The notes under the pieces: generated by a model | What the model saw: the letters and a program-made list of their open reading frames with translations, nothing else | Database searches by the model: none | What the model was told of the DNA's origin: nothing | NCBI GenBank assembly: GCA_017537345.1 | Contig: JAFYKY010000021.1 | Coordinates: forward strand, 27,483-91,482 | Reading direction: 5' to 3' | DNA from: Clostridia bacterium | Lineage (GTDB): Bacteria; Bacillota; Clostridia; Oscillospirales; CAG-382 | DNA: 64,000 bases | Made by a program: the position numbers and the translations under genes | Shown: piece by piece, positions 52,874 to 61,408 of the stretch | Numbering within the stretch: the first letter of the stretch is position 1 | How the letters are laid out: each line of letters starts with the position of its first letter

Positions 52874-53284
52874 ATGTTTGGCAAAATATTAAAGACCTAT
52901 CGTACAAAGCACAAAATTCCCCAAAAAACTCTGGCTTTCTTAAGCGGGGTGGACAGAAGTATTATATCCGATATAGAAAACGGGCGGGCGCAGGCGGATA
53001 CCTGCCTGCAGGCAAAAATAGTAAACGCAATACTAAAGGATACCTGCCATTTCTGCGGCGAAACCGCCTCAGGATACGAGCGCGGCGAACAGCTTGGCGT
53101 TTTGCTGGGCACGCTTTCACCGGAAATGGCGGACAGCGTGTATCTGGATATTATAAAAAAGCTCAGAGAATACGTGGCTTTTCAGATAGAACTTGATGTA
53201 GAAACCCTTTATCCCAAGGAAATAAAAAAGCCTAAATGCAAGCGCAAATATATGTACTATAAATTCGGTCCGCCGATAGAATGA
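52874..53284 (+). CDS. HTH (Xre-type) regulator with C-terminal extension
   Basis: 136 residues. N-terminal HTH (1-60): MFGKILKTYRTKHKIPQKTLAFLSGVDRSIISDIENGRAQ. Then a CHFCGE motif (about 57-62), a helical middle (AEMADSVYLDIIKKLREYVAF) and a basic tail (KEIKKPKCKRKYMYYKFG). Divergent from rph with only 86 nt between them. A role in phage, competence or stress control cannot be told apart. Confidence 0.85.
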   Translation: MFGKILKTYRTKHKIPQKTLAFLSGVDRSIISDIENGRAQADTCLQAKIVNAILKDTCHFCGETASGYERGEQLGVLLGTLSPEMADSVYLDIIKKLREYVAFQIELDVETLYPKEIKKPKCKRKYMYYKFGPPIE

Positions 53285-53299
53285 TCGACCAAGACAATG

Positions 53300-53326
53300 A
53301 AACCACCGGTATAACCGGTGGTTTTT
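53300..53326. terminator. Bidirectional terminator
   Basis: Perfect 11-bp arms AAACCACCGGT / ACCGGTGGTTT, 3-nt loop, between convergent genes. Confidence 0.88.
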
Positions 53327-53338
53327 ATTATCTTCTTT

Positions 53339-53893
53339 TTATTCTTCCTTTTTCCCGTAAATGTTATCGTAATCGATCTCTCCAAGCCGCCAAAGCTTTT
53401 TGCATATAAGGAATACGCCCAGCAAAAATACAGCGGTTATACAAAGATATATCACTGCGTATACGATACTGTCCAGAATATTAAGCACGCCGAATGTAAA
53501 TCCGTCCACGTGTGCGCCGTAGATAATATCGTACCACAGGCTGGAGACCTTGTCCAGATACCTTCTGAAGAACAGCACACAGCCCAAAAATCTTGCGATC
53601 TCGCCGATAATTACAAGACCTACCGTCTTTTTAAACCACATATTTTTCACTTCGCTTCTGTGGTAAAGAGAGGGGAATTTAATAAACAGAAATACGGTTG
53701 TAATGCCAAGGCTTATTATAAGGTGGAGAAGTGTCATACCCAGTAAACCGACAATGGACAAAAATACGTTTGCAGGCAGTTTTTCCAAAATTGAATTGAC
53801 CAGCCAGTAGCTTATGTTGGAGGATATAAGCATGGCAACAAACGCCACAACGGCATACATTACCTTCATATCCATAGAAACTCTTTTTTCCAT
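53339..53893 (-). CDS. Membrane protein of unknown function
   Basis: 184 residues from the ATG at 53893, where the hydrophobic N-terminus starts (MEKRVSMDMKVMYAVVAFVA). Four or five membrane segments: about 10-30, 42-65, 85-110 and 135-165. Ends with a charged tail (LWRLGEIDYDNIYGKKEE). Family not recognised. AAGCCTCC on the plus strand gives a GGAGG ribosome site. Monocistronic. Confidence 0.75.
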   Translation of the reverse strand: MEKRVSMDMKVMYAVVAFVAMLISSNISYWLVNSILEKLPANVFLSIVGLLGMTLLHLIISLGITTVFLFIKFPSLYHRSEVKNMWFKKTVGLVIIGEIARFLGCVLFFRRYLDKVSSLWYDIIYGAHVDGFTFGVLNILDSIVYAVIYLCITAVFLLGVFLICKKLWRLGEIDYDNIYGKKEE

Positions 53894-53954
53894 TTTCAAG
53901 CCTCCTCGGTGTTGTGTTTTAAGTATACAGCACAAAACCGGAATTGTCAATAAG

Positions 53955-54848
53955 CTATAATATCAAAGAAAGCCACAGAGGCAGGGTCACCAGAGAAAGT
54001 ATGTGGGATATAAGGGCAAGCCGCGCCCCGGGCTTGCAGTCCTCGCCCACAAGCTTCGGGAACACAATGGTGTTAAGTCCGCAGGGCATAACGGTTATTA
54101 TGAGTATAAAGGGGAGCAAAGCATCAAGCCCAAAGAGAGTGCATACCCCGTATGCCACGGCGGGGAACAATACAAGACGGATCGCGCAGAAAATATATGC
54201 TTGCTTGTTTTTAAAAAGCTCCTTTAACGAGAAAGCGGCAAGGGTTATACCCGTAAGCAGCATGCTCAAAGGTCCCACGCAGGCAGCCGCCATAGAGGTT
54301 ACAGAGGAGATGACATCGGGTATTTTTACAGATGTCATTCCGCATATCATACCAAGGACAATAGCGATGGTTATGGGGTTGAGCAGTCTTTTTAAAGGCT
54401 TTTTACCTCCCGTAAGCATTGCGTATCCCGCGGTGTAGGTGTAAATAATAAAGGGAATGGCAAAAAAGATAAAGTTTGAAAGCATCTCTCCGCCGAACAC
54501 TCCCTCGATCAGAGCGTAGCCAAGGTATGCGTAGTTGGATATGGCAAAGGAATATCGGTATACCTTGCGTTCGTAAGGGTGCTTTGTAATCAACTTCGAT
54601 GCAAAGTAAGCTGCAATAACCAAAATCAGCAGAAGTACTGCGGATACGGGTAAAAATATGTATTTTTCTTTAAAATCCGCCACCGTAAAATTGTTTGCAA
54701 AGGTGTTGAATATCTTGCAGGGCAGTAAAAGGTTTACAATAAGAACGGATAATATCTCCCCGCTTACCGCCTTTTTCCGCTTACCTATAACCCACCCCGC
54801 AAACAAAAATATATACAGTATAAAAAGCTGTTTGAATACAAGAAACAT
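53955..54848 (-). CDS. AEC family transporter (auxin efflux carrier-like)
   Basis: 297 residues from the ATG at 54848. About ten membrane helices in two inverted halves. Family marks: LYIFLFAGWVIGKRKKAVSG at the start, LLLPCKIFNTFANNF, SNYAYLGYALIEGVFGGE, PITIAIVLGMICGM, and the second-half PCGLNTIVFPKLVGEDCKPGARLALISHILSLVTLPLW. Likely a malate, malonate or amino-acid carrier; substrate not readable. Confidence 0.9.
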   Translation of the reverse strand: MFLVFKQLFILYIFLFAGWVIGKRKKAVSGEILSVLIVNLLLPCKIFNTFANNFTVADFKEKYIFLPVSAVLLLILVIAAYFASKLITKHPYERKVYRYSFAISNYAYLGYALIEGVFGGEMLSNFIFFAIPFIIYTYTAGYAMLTGGKKPLKRLLNPITIAIVLGMICGMTSVKIPDVISSVTSMAAACVGPLSMLLTGITLAAFSLKELFKNKQAYIFCAIRLVLFPAVAYGVCTLFGLDALLPFILIITVMPCGLNTIVFPKLVGEDCKPGARLALISHILSLVTLPLWLSLIL

Positions 54849-54880
54849 CTGCGTATCTCCAAAAAATGTCTTCTGACCGT

Positions 54881-54909
54881 ATTTTAACATAAACTAATAC
54901 GTATTACAA
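54881..54909 (-). promoter_or_regulatory. Promoter for the AEC transporter gene
   Basis: Minus strand TTGTAA (54904-54909), 17-bp spacer, TAAAAT (54881-54886). Confidence 0.55.
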
Positions 54910-54929
54910 TCATGTTTAAAAATTTCAGT

Positions 54930-54960
54930 AAAAAAAGCGGTTTCTTTTTGTGAAACCGCT
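54930..54960 (-). terminator. Terminator after the 174-residue protein gene
   Basis: Perfect 9-bp arms AGCGGTTTC / GAAACCGCT with a long minus-strand T-run. It ends immediately before the stop codon of that gene. Confidence 0.85.
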
Positions 54961-54967
54961 ATTTAGA

Positions 54968-55492
54968 TTATTCTTTTTCGGGTAATCTGTGTACAAAAGA
55001 CAAAAGCTTTATCAAATTTTGAATCGATTTGGGATTTCTTGCTTGATCTCTGTAATGAAACGAAATCAATTCGTAAATATCCGTTAAGCTGTCCAAATAC
55101 AGAGTATTGAAATTTTTGATAAAGCGGAGGTCGCCTATCATAACTCCGATTCCGGATTCAAGCCCTTCTTCAATTACAATAACCCAATCAAATTTATCGG
55201 ATGTGATAAAAGATACCGAATAAAGATTCAAGTTTATATATTCCTCGTAGGACATTGGCAAGTCAAACCGAAACGTTTCATCGGAATCGTTTTGCGCAAT
55301 ATAAAGAGCCTTGTAAGAAGAAGTAATATCCATCAATGCGTCAAACTGCTTTTTGTTCAGCCAAAGGTCGTTTGTGCTATACAGCAGGGCGGTCGGAATA
55401 TCGGAGGGGATGTTTAAATCCAATATTGAATAATTGATCATGCTTTCGCCCAAAAAGGGTTTTAATTTCTCAACAAGGTCTTGCTTTGTCAT
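54968..55492 (-). CDS. Cytoplasmic protein of unknown function
   Basis: 174 residues from the ATG at 55492, with GGCGGTGA upstream; earlier in-frame ATGs overlap the promoter. Soluble, acidic and aromatic-rich: LGESMINYSILDLNIPSDIP, FDLPMSYEEYINLNLYSVSF, DKFDWVIVIEEGLESGIGVMIG and a C-terminal helix. It recalls SMI1/KNR4-like or YxiJ-type immunity folds, but there is no toxin gene nearby and I cannot place it. AT-rich relative to neighbours. Confidence 0.72.
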   Translation of the reverse strand: MTKQDLVEKLKPFLGESMINYSILDLNIPSDIPTALLYSTNDLWLNKKQFDALMDITSSYKALYIAQNDSDETFRFDLPMSYEEYINLNLYSVSFITSDKFDWVIVIEEGLESGIGVMIGDLRFIKNFNTLYLDSLTDIYELISFHYRDQARNPKSIQNLIKLLSFVHRLPEKE

Positions 55493-55517
55493 TCGTATCA
55501 CCGCCTTTCGTGTTTTT

Positions 55518-55546
55518 ATCATATCATAATTTCGATTAAAAATCAA
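55518..55546 (-). promoter_or_regulatory. Promoter for the 174-residue protein gene
   Basis: Minus strand TTGATT (55541-55546), 17-bp spacer, TATGAT (55518-55523). Confidence 0.6.
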
Positions 55547-55609
55547 CTGCATACCTCTTTATTGACTTTATTACATTTTATCATAAAACCTATTACTTTT
55601 CAACCTATA

Positions 55610-55637
55610 AAAAATGCTTTTCGCCACAGCGAAAAGC
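55610..55637 (-). terminator. Hairpin terminator
   Basis: Perfect 9-bp arms GCTTTTCGC / GCGAAAAGC with a 4-nt loop and T-run on the minus strand. It could be a second stop for the tRNA transcript. Confidence 0.65.
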
Positions 55638-55648
55638 TACCTTACTTG

Positions 55649-55735
55649 TTCACTATTCACTATTACTTATTACTTTGCCAAAAATCTCGCCAAGTTAGTG
55701 AAAAGTGAAGAGTGAAAAGTGAAAAAGTAAAAATC
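55649..55735. repeat. Low-complexity heptamer repeats facing each other
   Basis: CACTATT-type units (TTCACTATTCACTATTACTT) on the left and GTGAAAA-type units (AGTGAAAAGTGAAGAGTGAA) on the right form a loose inverted pair around CCAAAAATCTCGCCAAG. Similar stretches occur as dispersed intergenic repeats in Clostridia. Confidence 0.6.
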
Positions 55736-55757
55736 CCACACTAACGTGCGGGATTTT
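55728..55757 (-). terminator. Terminator of tRNA-Gln
   Basis: Arms AATCCCACAC / GTGCGGGATT (one mismatch), 4-nt loop, followed by T-run on the minus strand, directly after the tRNA CCA end. Confidence 0.8.
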
Positions 55758-55833
55758 TGGCAGGGATAGCTGGATTCGAACCAGCGAGATGACGGAGTCA
55801 AAGTCCGTTGCCTTACCGCTTGGCTATATCCCT
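55758..55833 (-). tRNA. tRNA-Gln (anticodon TTG)
   Basis: 76 nt with encoded CCA. Acceptor AGGGATA / TATCCCT, D-arm AGCCAAGCGGTAAGGC, anticodon stem ACGGA-CTTTGAC-TCCGT, T-arm GCTGGTTCGAATCCAGC. Anticodon TTG reads CAA/CAG. Preceded by a consensus promoter and followed by a terminator, so it is a single-gene unit. Confidence 0.97.
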
Positions 55834-55851
55834 ATATTAAATTGCCAAATG

Positions 55852-55880
55852 ATTATATAACAAATCGCCGCGTTTGTCAA
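55852..55880 (-). promoter_or_regulatory. Consensus promoter of tRNA-Gln
   Basis: Minus strand TTGACA (55875-55880), 17-bp spacer, TATAAT (55852-55857). Confidence 0.85.
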
Positions 55881-55903
55881 GAGAAATAAAACCAAGAGTT
55901 TTG

Positions 55904-55932
55904 TTGATTTTATTGCCTTTATGTGTTAAAAT
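55904..55932 (+). promoter_or_regulatory. Promoter of the GH127-like gene
   Basis: TTGATT (55904-55909), 17-bp spacer, TAAAAT (55927-55932), 31 nt before the ATG. Confidence 0.6.
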
Positions 55933-55963
55933 ACGGTTATCCACAGTATGCGAGGTAGCGAAT

Positions 55964-57781
55964 ATGAAAAAGTGGTCTTTTTACACTTCCAATGAAATAA
56001 AGCCTTTGGGATGGGTAAAGCGTCAGCTTGAAATACAGGCGCAGTCCCTTTGCGGAAACCTACACAAGGTCTGGCCCGATGTGCGTGACAGCAAGTGGAT
56101 CGGCGGTACGGCAGAGGGATGGGAGCGTGTCCCTTATTGGCTGGACGGATTTATTCCTCTTGCGTATTTACTTGAAGACAAAGAGCTTATCTCAGTTGCG
56201 GATAAGTATATGGATTCCATACTCGCCTTCCAACAGCCCGACGGATGGCTGTGCCCCTGCGACGAAGAAAAGCGCCCGTCTTACGATACCTGGGCGGTAT
56301 TGCTTCTTTCCAAGGTGCTTACGGTGTATTACCAATGCTCCGGCAAAGAGCAGGCTGTGGATGCGCTGTATAAAATGCTTAAAAACTACCACGAACTGCT
56401 CAAAAACGGCACGGTAAAGCTGTTTGAGTGGGGAAAATACCGCTGGTACGAGGGATTTATCGCCATCGACTTTTTGTATTCCCGCTGCGGCGAAGAATGG
56501 CTGATAGATCTTGCCCGCATACTCAAAGAGCAGGGCATGGATTACGATACCGTAACCCACCTTTGGGAACGCCCTATGAATTGGTGGCGGTTTGATACTC
56601 ATATAGTAAACCTTGCAATGATGCTTAAATCCGAAGCGGTGTCCTGCGCCCTTTTGGGAGAGCAGTATACGGATAAAGCACAAAAATACTACGATATTCT
56701 GGAAAAATACAACGGTATGCCCGCAGGCGTTTTCACGGGGGACGAATGTCTTTCCGGCGTAAGCCCCATTCAGGGCGCGGAGCTTTGCTCGGTGGTTGAG
56801 CTTATGTATTCCTATGAGCATCTCTATGCTTGCACCGGGGATAAAAAGTGGGCGGAGCGTCTTGAAAAAATTGCCTTCAACGCACTTCCCGCCGCTATAA
56901 GCGACGATATGTGGGCGCACCAGTACGTTCAGCAAAGTAACCAGATTTCCTGCATACGCTTCCCCGGAAAATCCGTTTTCCGTACCAACAACAGCGAAGC
57001 CCATCTTTTTGGTCTGGAGCCCAACTACGGATGCTGTACGGCGAACTTCGGTCAGGGCTGGCCAAAGCTTGTGCTGTCTGCCTTTATGCATAAGGGCGAT
57101 AAGGTCATAAGCGCGTTTCCCGTTCCTTCTGTGCTCAAAACGAAGGACTTGTATATTTCACTCGAAACCGAGTATCCTTTCAAAAATACCTTTAAATACA
57201 CCGTAAAGGCGGAAAAGGATTTTACTCTCGTTCTCCGCGTTCCCACCTTTGCCGCCGATTATACCGTTAACGGCGAAAAGGCGTGGGTAGAGGAGGTCTC
57301 CGTGCCCGTAAAGGCAGGGGAGACCAAGGTGTTCAACGTATCCTTTGAGGTAACTCCCCGCTTTGAAAAACGGGCGGGAAATCTTAACACGGTGGAAATG
57401 GGTTCCCTTTTGTTCTCTCTGCCCATAAAATATCACACCCTTAAAAAAGAATACGAGCGTGACGGAGTGGAGCGCAAATTCCCTTACTGCGATTACGAAT
57501 ATTACCCCGAAACCCCTTGGCAGTTCGGCTTTGCGGGTACCGATCTGAAGGCGGAATACCGCGCTGTAACAAAAATTCCTTTTTCTTCCCAAAATCCTCC
57601 CGTTACCGTAAAGGCAAAGGTGAAAGAGATTGCTTGGGGATATGCGGACGGATACGATACCGTCTGTGCAAAATATCCCGAAAGCCGTGTGGGCAAAGGG
57701 GAAATAACCGAGGTGGAATTATACCCTTACGGATGCGCCAAGCTCCGTATGACAGAACTGCCTTTCTGTGAGGAAGAATAA
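55964..57781 (+). CDS. GH127-like (DUF1680) glycoside hydrolase
   Basis: 605 residues from the ATG at 55964; earlier in-frame codons overlap the promoter. (alpha/alpha)6 barrel of the beta-L-arabinofuranosidase family: RVPYWLDGFIPLAYLLED, ILAFQQPDGWLCP, the Glu-bearing GAELCSVVELMYSYEHL and the Cys segment EPNYGCCTANFGQGWPK, where GH127 enzymes have their Cys nucleophile. C-terminal beta-sandwich from about 440. No signal peptide, so it acts inside the cell on imported oligosaccharides. The exact linkage cannot be read. Two nt before a methyltransferase gene. Confidence 0.9.
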   Translation: MKKWSFYTSNEIKPLGWVKRQLEIQAQSLCGNLHKVWPDVRDSKWIGGTAEGWERVPYWLDGFIPLAYLLEDKELISVADKYMDSILAFQQPDGWLCPCDEEKRPSYDTWAVLLLSKVLTVYYQCSGKEQAVDALYKMLKNYHELLKNGTVKLFEWGKYRWYEGFIAIDFLYSRCGEEWLIDLARILKEQGMDYDTVTHLWERPMNWWRFDTHIVNLAMMLKSEAVSCALLGEQYTDKAQKYYDILEKYNGMPAGVFTGDECLSGVSPIQGAELCSVVELMYSYEHLYACTGDKKWAERLEKIAFNALPAAISDDMWAHQYVQQSNQISCIRFPGKSVFRTNNSEAHLFGLEPNYGCCTANFGQGWPKLVLSAFMHKGDKVISAFPVPSVLKTKDLYISLETEYPFKNTFKYTVKAEKDFTLVLRVPTFAADYTVNGEKAWVEEVSVPVKAGETKVFNVSFEVTPRFEKRAGNLNTVEMGSLLFSLPIKYHTLKKEYERDGVERKFPYCDYEYYPETPWQFGFAGTDLKAEYRAVTKIPFSSQNPPVTVKAKVKEIAWGYADGYDTVCAKYPESRVGKGEITEVELYPYGCAKLRMTELPFCEEE

Positions 57782-57783
57782 AA

Positions 57784-58929
57784 ATGGAAAGCATACGCGA
57801 ATATTTTGAAAAAGCCGTGTCACTGGGAGCAGCTGCCTTTGTTATAAGCAATCCCGTTTCCAAAACGGCGGAATATAAAAAGATAACCGCAGACAAAAAG
57901 CCCTTTGGATTTCAGATCTCCAAATACACCCAAAAGCAGGTGTTTCACGAAAACGTTTCGGAAACAGATTTTGCTTTTCGCTGTGCCCAGATTGTATACG
58001 GCAATTACAAGCAGGTAAACGGATTTGGAGAAAACAAAGAGCATATCTTGCTTATTTCCAAAAAAGGGGTAAGCAGATATTCCGTAAAAGGAAACACCTC
58101 CCTTAAATCAGGGGGTGACACACAGCACAACAGAGAAAAAAACTATATCCTTTCCCAAGGGGAAAATATACCTCCTCTGGTGGATATGGGAGTGTTTACC
58201 AAGGATGGCAAGGTAATAAACGCCATGTACCACAAGTACAAGCAGATAAACCGCTTTTTGGAAACGGTGGACGATGAAATTTCCGCATATCCTTCGGAAA
58301 CCTTAAACGTAATAGACTTCGGCTGCGGCAAATCCTATCTCACCTTTATTTTATATTATTACCTTACCGCCGTTAAGGGCAAAAGGGTAAATATGATAGG
58401 TCTTGACCTTAAAAAAGAGGTAATAGAAAAGTGCGAAGCCTCTGCCCGTAAATACGGCTATGACGGATTGCACTTCGAACTTGGGGATATAAACGGCTAT
58501 AAAGCGCCTTTCGAGGTGGATATGGTGGTTACTCTCCACGCTTGCGATACCGCCACCGATCACGCTTTGTATAACGCTGTAAGCTGGGGTGCAAAAATGA
58601 TCTTTTCCGTGCCCTGCTGCCAGCACGAGCTGAACAAGCAGATGCAACCGAAAAACCTTGATATAATCTCCCGTTACGGCATTATACAAGAGCGGTTTTG
58701 CGCCCTCGCTACCGATGCGGTAAGAGGAAATATTCTCGAATACTGCGGCTATAAGACCCAGATAATGGAATTTATCGAGCTTGACCACACGCCGAAAAAT
58801 ATCCTTATCCGCGCCGTAAAACGCCCGTCCACCCCTCGGGCGGTAAAGCAAAAAGCTCTGGATGAGATAAACGCGGTCATAAACGAATTCGGCTTTAAGC
58901 CCACGCTTTATGAATTACTTATAAAATGA
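57784..58929 (+). CDS. SAM-dependent methyltransferase (METTL25/GSTCD-like)
   Basis: 381 residues. An N-terminal domain (1-120) of unknown fold is followed by a class I methyltransferase: motif I VIDFGCGKSYLTFILYYYL, motif II NMIGLDLKKEVIEKC, then VTLHACDTATDHALYNAV and SVPCCQHELNKQM. The conserved Cys-Cys-x-His near motif IV is typical of the METTL25/GSTCD-type family, thought to act on RNA. Target unknown. Translationally close to the glycosidase (2-nt gap), an odd pairing. Confidence 0.85.
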   Translation: MESIREYFEKAVSLGAAAFVISNPVSKTAEYKKITADKKPFGFQISKYTQKQVFHENVSETDFAFRCAQIVYGNYKQVNGFGENKEHILLISKKGVSRYSVKGNTSLKSGGDTQHNREKNYILSQGENIPPLVDMGVFTKDGKVINAMYHKYKQINRFLETVDDEISAYPSETLNVIDFGCGKSYLTFILYYYLTAVKGKRVNMIGLDLKKEVIEKCEASARKYGYDGLHFELGDINGYKAPFEVDMVVTLHACDTATDHALYNAVSWGAKMIFSVPCCQHELNKQMQPKNLDIISRYGIIQERFCALATDAVRGNILEYCGYKTQIMEFIELDHTPKNILIRAVKRPSTPRAVKQKALDEINAVINEFGFKPTLYELLIK

Positions 58930-58953
58930 TCTGAATTTGTGGAGGAAGATATT

Positions 58954-59853
58954 ATGCCAAAGATACTTGTAACAGGTGGAACTGTTTTTGTTAGCCGCTA
59001 TATCGCAGAGTATTATGTTGCTAAAGGCTGGGATGTATATGTGCTTAATAGGAACAGTAAGGAACAATCTAAAGGCGTAATTCTCATCGAAGCAGACCGA
59101 CATAATCTTGGGGAAGTATTGCGTGAATTTCAGTTTGATGTTGTTGTAGATACTGCATATACTTCCTATGATGTCGATTTGTTGCTTGATGCTTTGGGAA
59201 GCTATAAAGACTATGTTCTAATCAGCTCAAGTGCTGTATACCCTGAGTATGCATCACAACCATTTAAAGAAGATGCTGCTTTGTCTGTTAATAAATATTG
59301 GGGAAAGTACGGAACTGACAAAATAGATGCGGAATCAGCGTTATTGAGAAGAAATCCCAATGCGTATATTCTCAGACCTCCATATCTGTATGGTCAAATG
59401 AACAATGTGTATCGAGAAGCCTTTGTTTTTGATTGTGCCTTAGCTGATAGAAAGTTTTATCTGCCCAAAGATGGCGATATGAAATTACAATTTTTCCATA
59501 TTCACGATTTATGTAGATTTATAGACGTTGTTTTAGAGAATAAGCCAAAGCAACATATTTTTAATGTTGGAAATAAAGAGGCGATTTCTATTCGTAAGTG
59601 GGCAGAACTCTGTTATAATACTCTTGAGAAAAAAGTTGAGTTTCAAAATGTTTACGATGATATTGAACAGAGAAATTATTTCAGCTTCTACAATTATGAG
59701 TATTATCTCGACGTTTCGGCACAATATAATCTAATGACGGATGTGAAATCTTTAGACGAAGGATTGAAAGAATCCTTTGATTGGTACATAAACAATAAAG
59801 ATAAGGTAAATAGAAAACCGTTTATCGAGTATATAGATAATACTCTGGTATGA
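58954..59853 (+). CDS. NAD-dependent epimerase/dehydratase family protein
   Basis: 299 residues from the ATG at 58954 with GGAGGA 9 nt upstream. Extended SDR: ILVTGGTVFVSRYIAEYYV (glycine motif GxxxxxxR rather than GxxGxxG), VVVDTAYTSYD, LISSSAVYPEYAS. The usual catalytic YxxxK is not clear (NKYWGKYGTDK is the best candidate). The form resembles CSP41-like, RNA-binding atypical SDRs, in which catalysis is lost. Clearly more AT-rich than the two genes before it, which suggests later acquisition. Confidence 0.85.
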   Translation: MPKILVTGGTVFVSRYIAEYYVAKGWDVYVLNRNSKEQSKGVILIEADRHNLGEVLREFQFDVVVDTAYTSYDVDLLLDALGSYKDYVLISSSAVYPEYASQPFKEDAALSVNKYWGKYGTDKIDAESALLRRNPNAYILRPPYLYGQMNNVYREAFVFDCALADRKFYLPKDGDMKLQFFHIHDLCRFIDVVLENKPKQHIFNVGNKEAISIRKWAELCYNTLEKKVEFQNVYDDIEQRNYFSFYNYEYYLDVSAQYNLMTDVKSLDEGLKESFDWYINNKDKVNRKPFIEYIDNTLV

Positions 59854-59882
59854 CAAATTGGAATTAGTCTAACATTTTCTCT

Positions 59883-59910
59883 AAAAACCCTTGATATTAC
59901 TGGGTTTTTC
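59883..59910 (+). terminator. Terminator after the epimerase gene
   Basis: Stem AAAAACCC / GGGTTTTT with an 11-nt loop. Confidence 0.7.
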
Positions 59911-59938
59911 GCCTGTTACAAACTCAACTGTTATGTAT

Positions 59939-59978
59939 TTTCCCTTGTTTTTGCCCTTATGAGCGAAGACAAGGGAAA
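59939..59978. repeat. Inverted repeat at the integrase-distal end of the element
   Basis: Arms TTTCCCTTGT (59939-59948) and ACAAGGGAAA (59969-59978), perfect, with a 20-nt loop and 10 nt from the integrase stop. It lacks a T-run, so it may be part of the attachment end or bind integrase and not only terminate. Confidence 0.5.
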
Positions 59979-59988
59979 CTTTTTATAT

Positions 59989-61284
59989 CTAACCGCCAAC
60001 TACCTTATCGAGCAGTCGTGCGGAAGTACGCTTCGACTCTCTTGTAGAGTGAGCGTAGACATTCATCGTGGTACTGACATCAGAGTGACCTAAAAGCTCC
60101 TGTACATCCTTCGGCGCTGCTCCGTTCGAGAGCAGATTACTCGTGAATGTGTGACGCAGTTGGTGGAAATGAAACCCGTCGAGGCCTTCTACCTTTTTGC
60201 TTGCCCGTTTGCACATAATACCAATCGTGCTTGGCGATTCATACGCTCCGTCAGGTCTTAAGCATACAAAGGATATCTCCTTGTATCCCTCGGGAACCTT
60301 TTCGTTTCTCGGCAGCGTATATACCTCATAGTAATTGCGGTCTTTTTCCTTAACCTCACAGTAATAATTGAGGCGGTATAATTCGCCGTATTTGAAACGT
60401 TTTTTGTGCTGTTCGAGCTTGGCAGTTCTCAGAATCTCTGCCAAAGTGTTACAGAAGTCCACTGTTCTGACTTTCCTGCGTTTGGTAGCCCCTATCTCGG
60501 TTTTGTGCCTTGCGTTGTTGTAGCGCATACTGCGACGCACCGTAAGGTACTGTTTTTCAAGATTTACGTCTTGCCAAGTTAGTCCACAGACTTCACCAAT
60601 GCGAAGTCCTGTGTAGTACGCAATCTGTATCGGGAGCAGTGCGGGATTATCCTTTGCTTTCAGAAAATCCTCAAGCTTTAAGTACATTTCGTGAGTAAGT
60701 GTTGGAATGGAAGCAACTTCACAGTTATCATCCGAGAACAGTTCGTAATCATCCTTTTTGCCTCGCCATACTACGTACTGCATTGGGTTAAAAGAAATCA
60801 TCCGCTTGGGAAATACTGCAAAGCGGAACGCTCCCTGCAGAACAGCAGAGAACAATCGCAAGTACCCCTTGCTGAGTGCTTTCGATGTTGTACCGTCCGG
60901 ATTCACTCCGCCAAAGCTGAGTTGATCCATAAAAGTCTGCAAATGGTCGGCTGTTACACTTTTCAGTTTTCGGTTCCCTATGGGGTATTGTTTTATACGG
61001 TTAACTGTGCCTTGGTAAGCCATCACCGTACCGTTGCTTAGATTGCCGGGTTTTAGTTCTTCTTCCACCCACATATCAAGTAACATACCCACTGTAGTAT
61101 TTTCGGATTTCGCTACAAATTTCTTTGCTTCGTAGTCTTCCATTGCCTTGCGAAGCAGAGACTCTGTTTCGCTCTTGCTTTCCGTTCCTGCGAACTCTCG
61201 CTGTACCTGTCTTCCGCTTTCATCTTCTACATAAAAGCGGTAGTACCACTTCTTGCCTTTTTTTCTTACAGAACCCTTTGCCAT
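59989..61284 (-). CDS. int: Tyrosine recombinase/integrase (Tn916-Int type)
   Basis: 431 residues. N-terminal arm-binding domain (1-60; SVRKKGKKWYYRFYVEDESGRQVQREF), SAM-like core-binding domain (about 62-170), catalytic domain from about 200: first Arg in YYTGLRIGEVCGLTW, then HQLRHTFTSNLLSNG (H-x-x-R), the second His in LLGHSDVSTTM and the nucleophile Tyr in NVYAH. It carries an insert of about 60 residues before the HxxR box (RFKYGELYRLNYYCEV...). Catalyses insertion and excision of an integrative element. About 125 nt after the xis stop, on the same strand. Confidence 0.95.
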   Translation of the reverse strand: MAKGSVRKKGKKWYYRFYVEDESGRQVQREFAGTESKSETESLLRKAMEDYEAKKFVAKSENTTVGMLLDMWVEEELKPGNLSNGTVMAYQGTVNRIKQYPIGNRKLKSVTADHLQTFMDQLSFGGVNPDGTTSKALSKGYLRLFSAVLQGAFRFAVFPKRMISFNPMQYVVWRGKKDDYELFSDDNCEVASIPTLTHEMYLKLEDFLKAKDNPALLPIQIAYYTGLRIGEVCGLTWQDVNLEKQYLTVRRSMRYNNARHKTEIGATKRRKVRTVDFCNTLAEILRTAKLEQHKKRFKYGELYRLNYYCEVKEKDRNYYEVYTLPRNEKVPEGYKEISFVCLRPDGAYESPSTIGIMCKRASKKVEGLDGFHFHQLRHTFTSNLLSNGAAPKDVQELLGHSDVSTTMNVYAHSTRESKRTSARLLDKVVGG

Positions 61285-61408
61285 ATAAAACTCCTTTCCT
61301 TTGGCAAACGGAACTGTTGCAATTGTGTACCTATATTATACCATTTTTTCGCTTGAATTGCAACAGTTCCGGTTCATATTTCAACTTTAGTTTACAGATT
61401 CACGCGGC

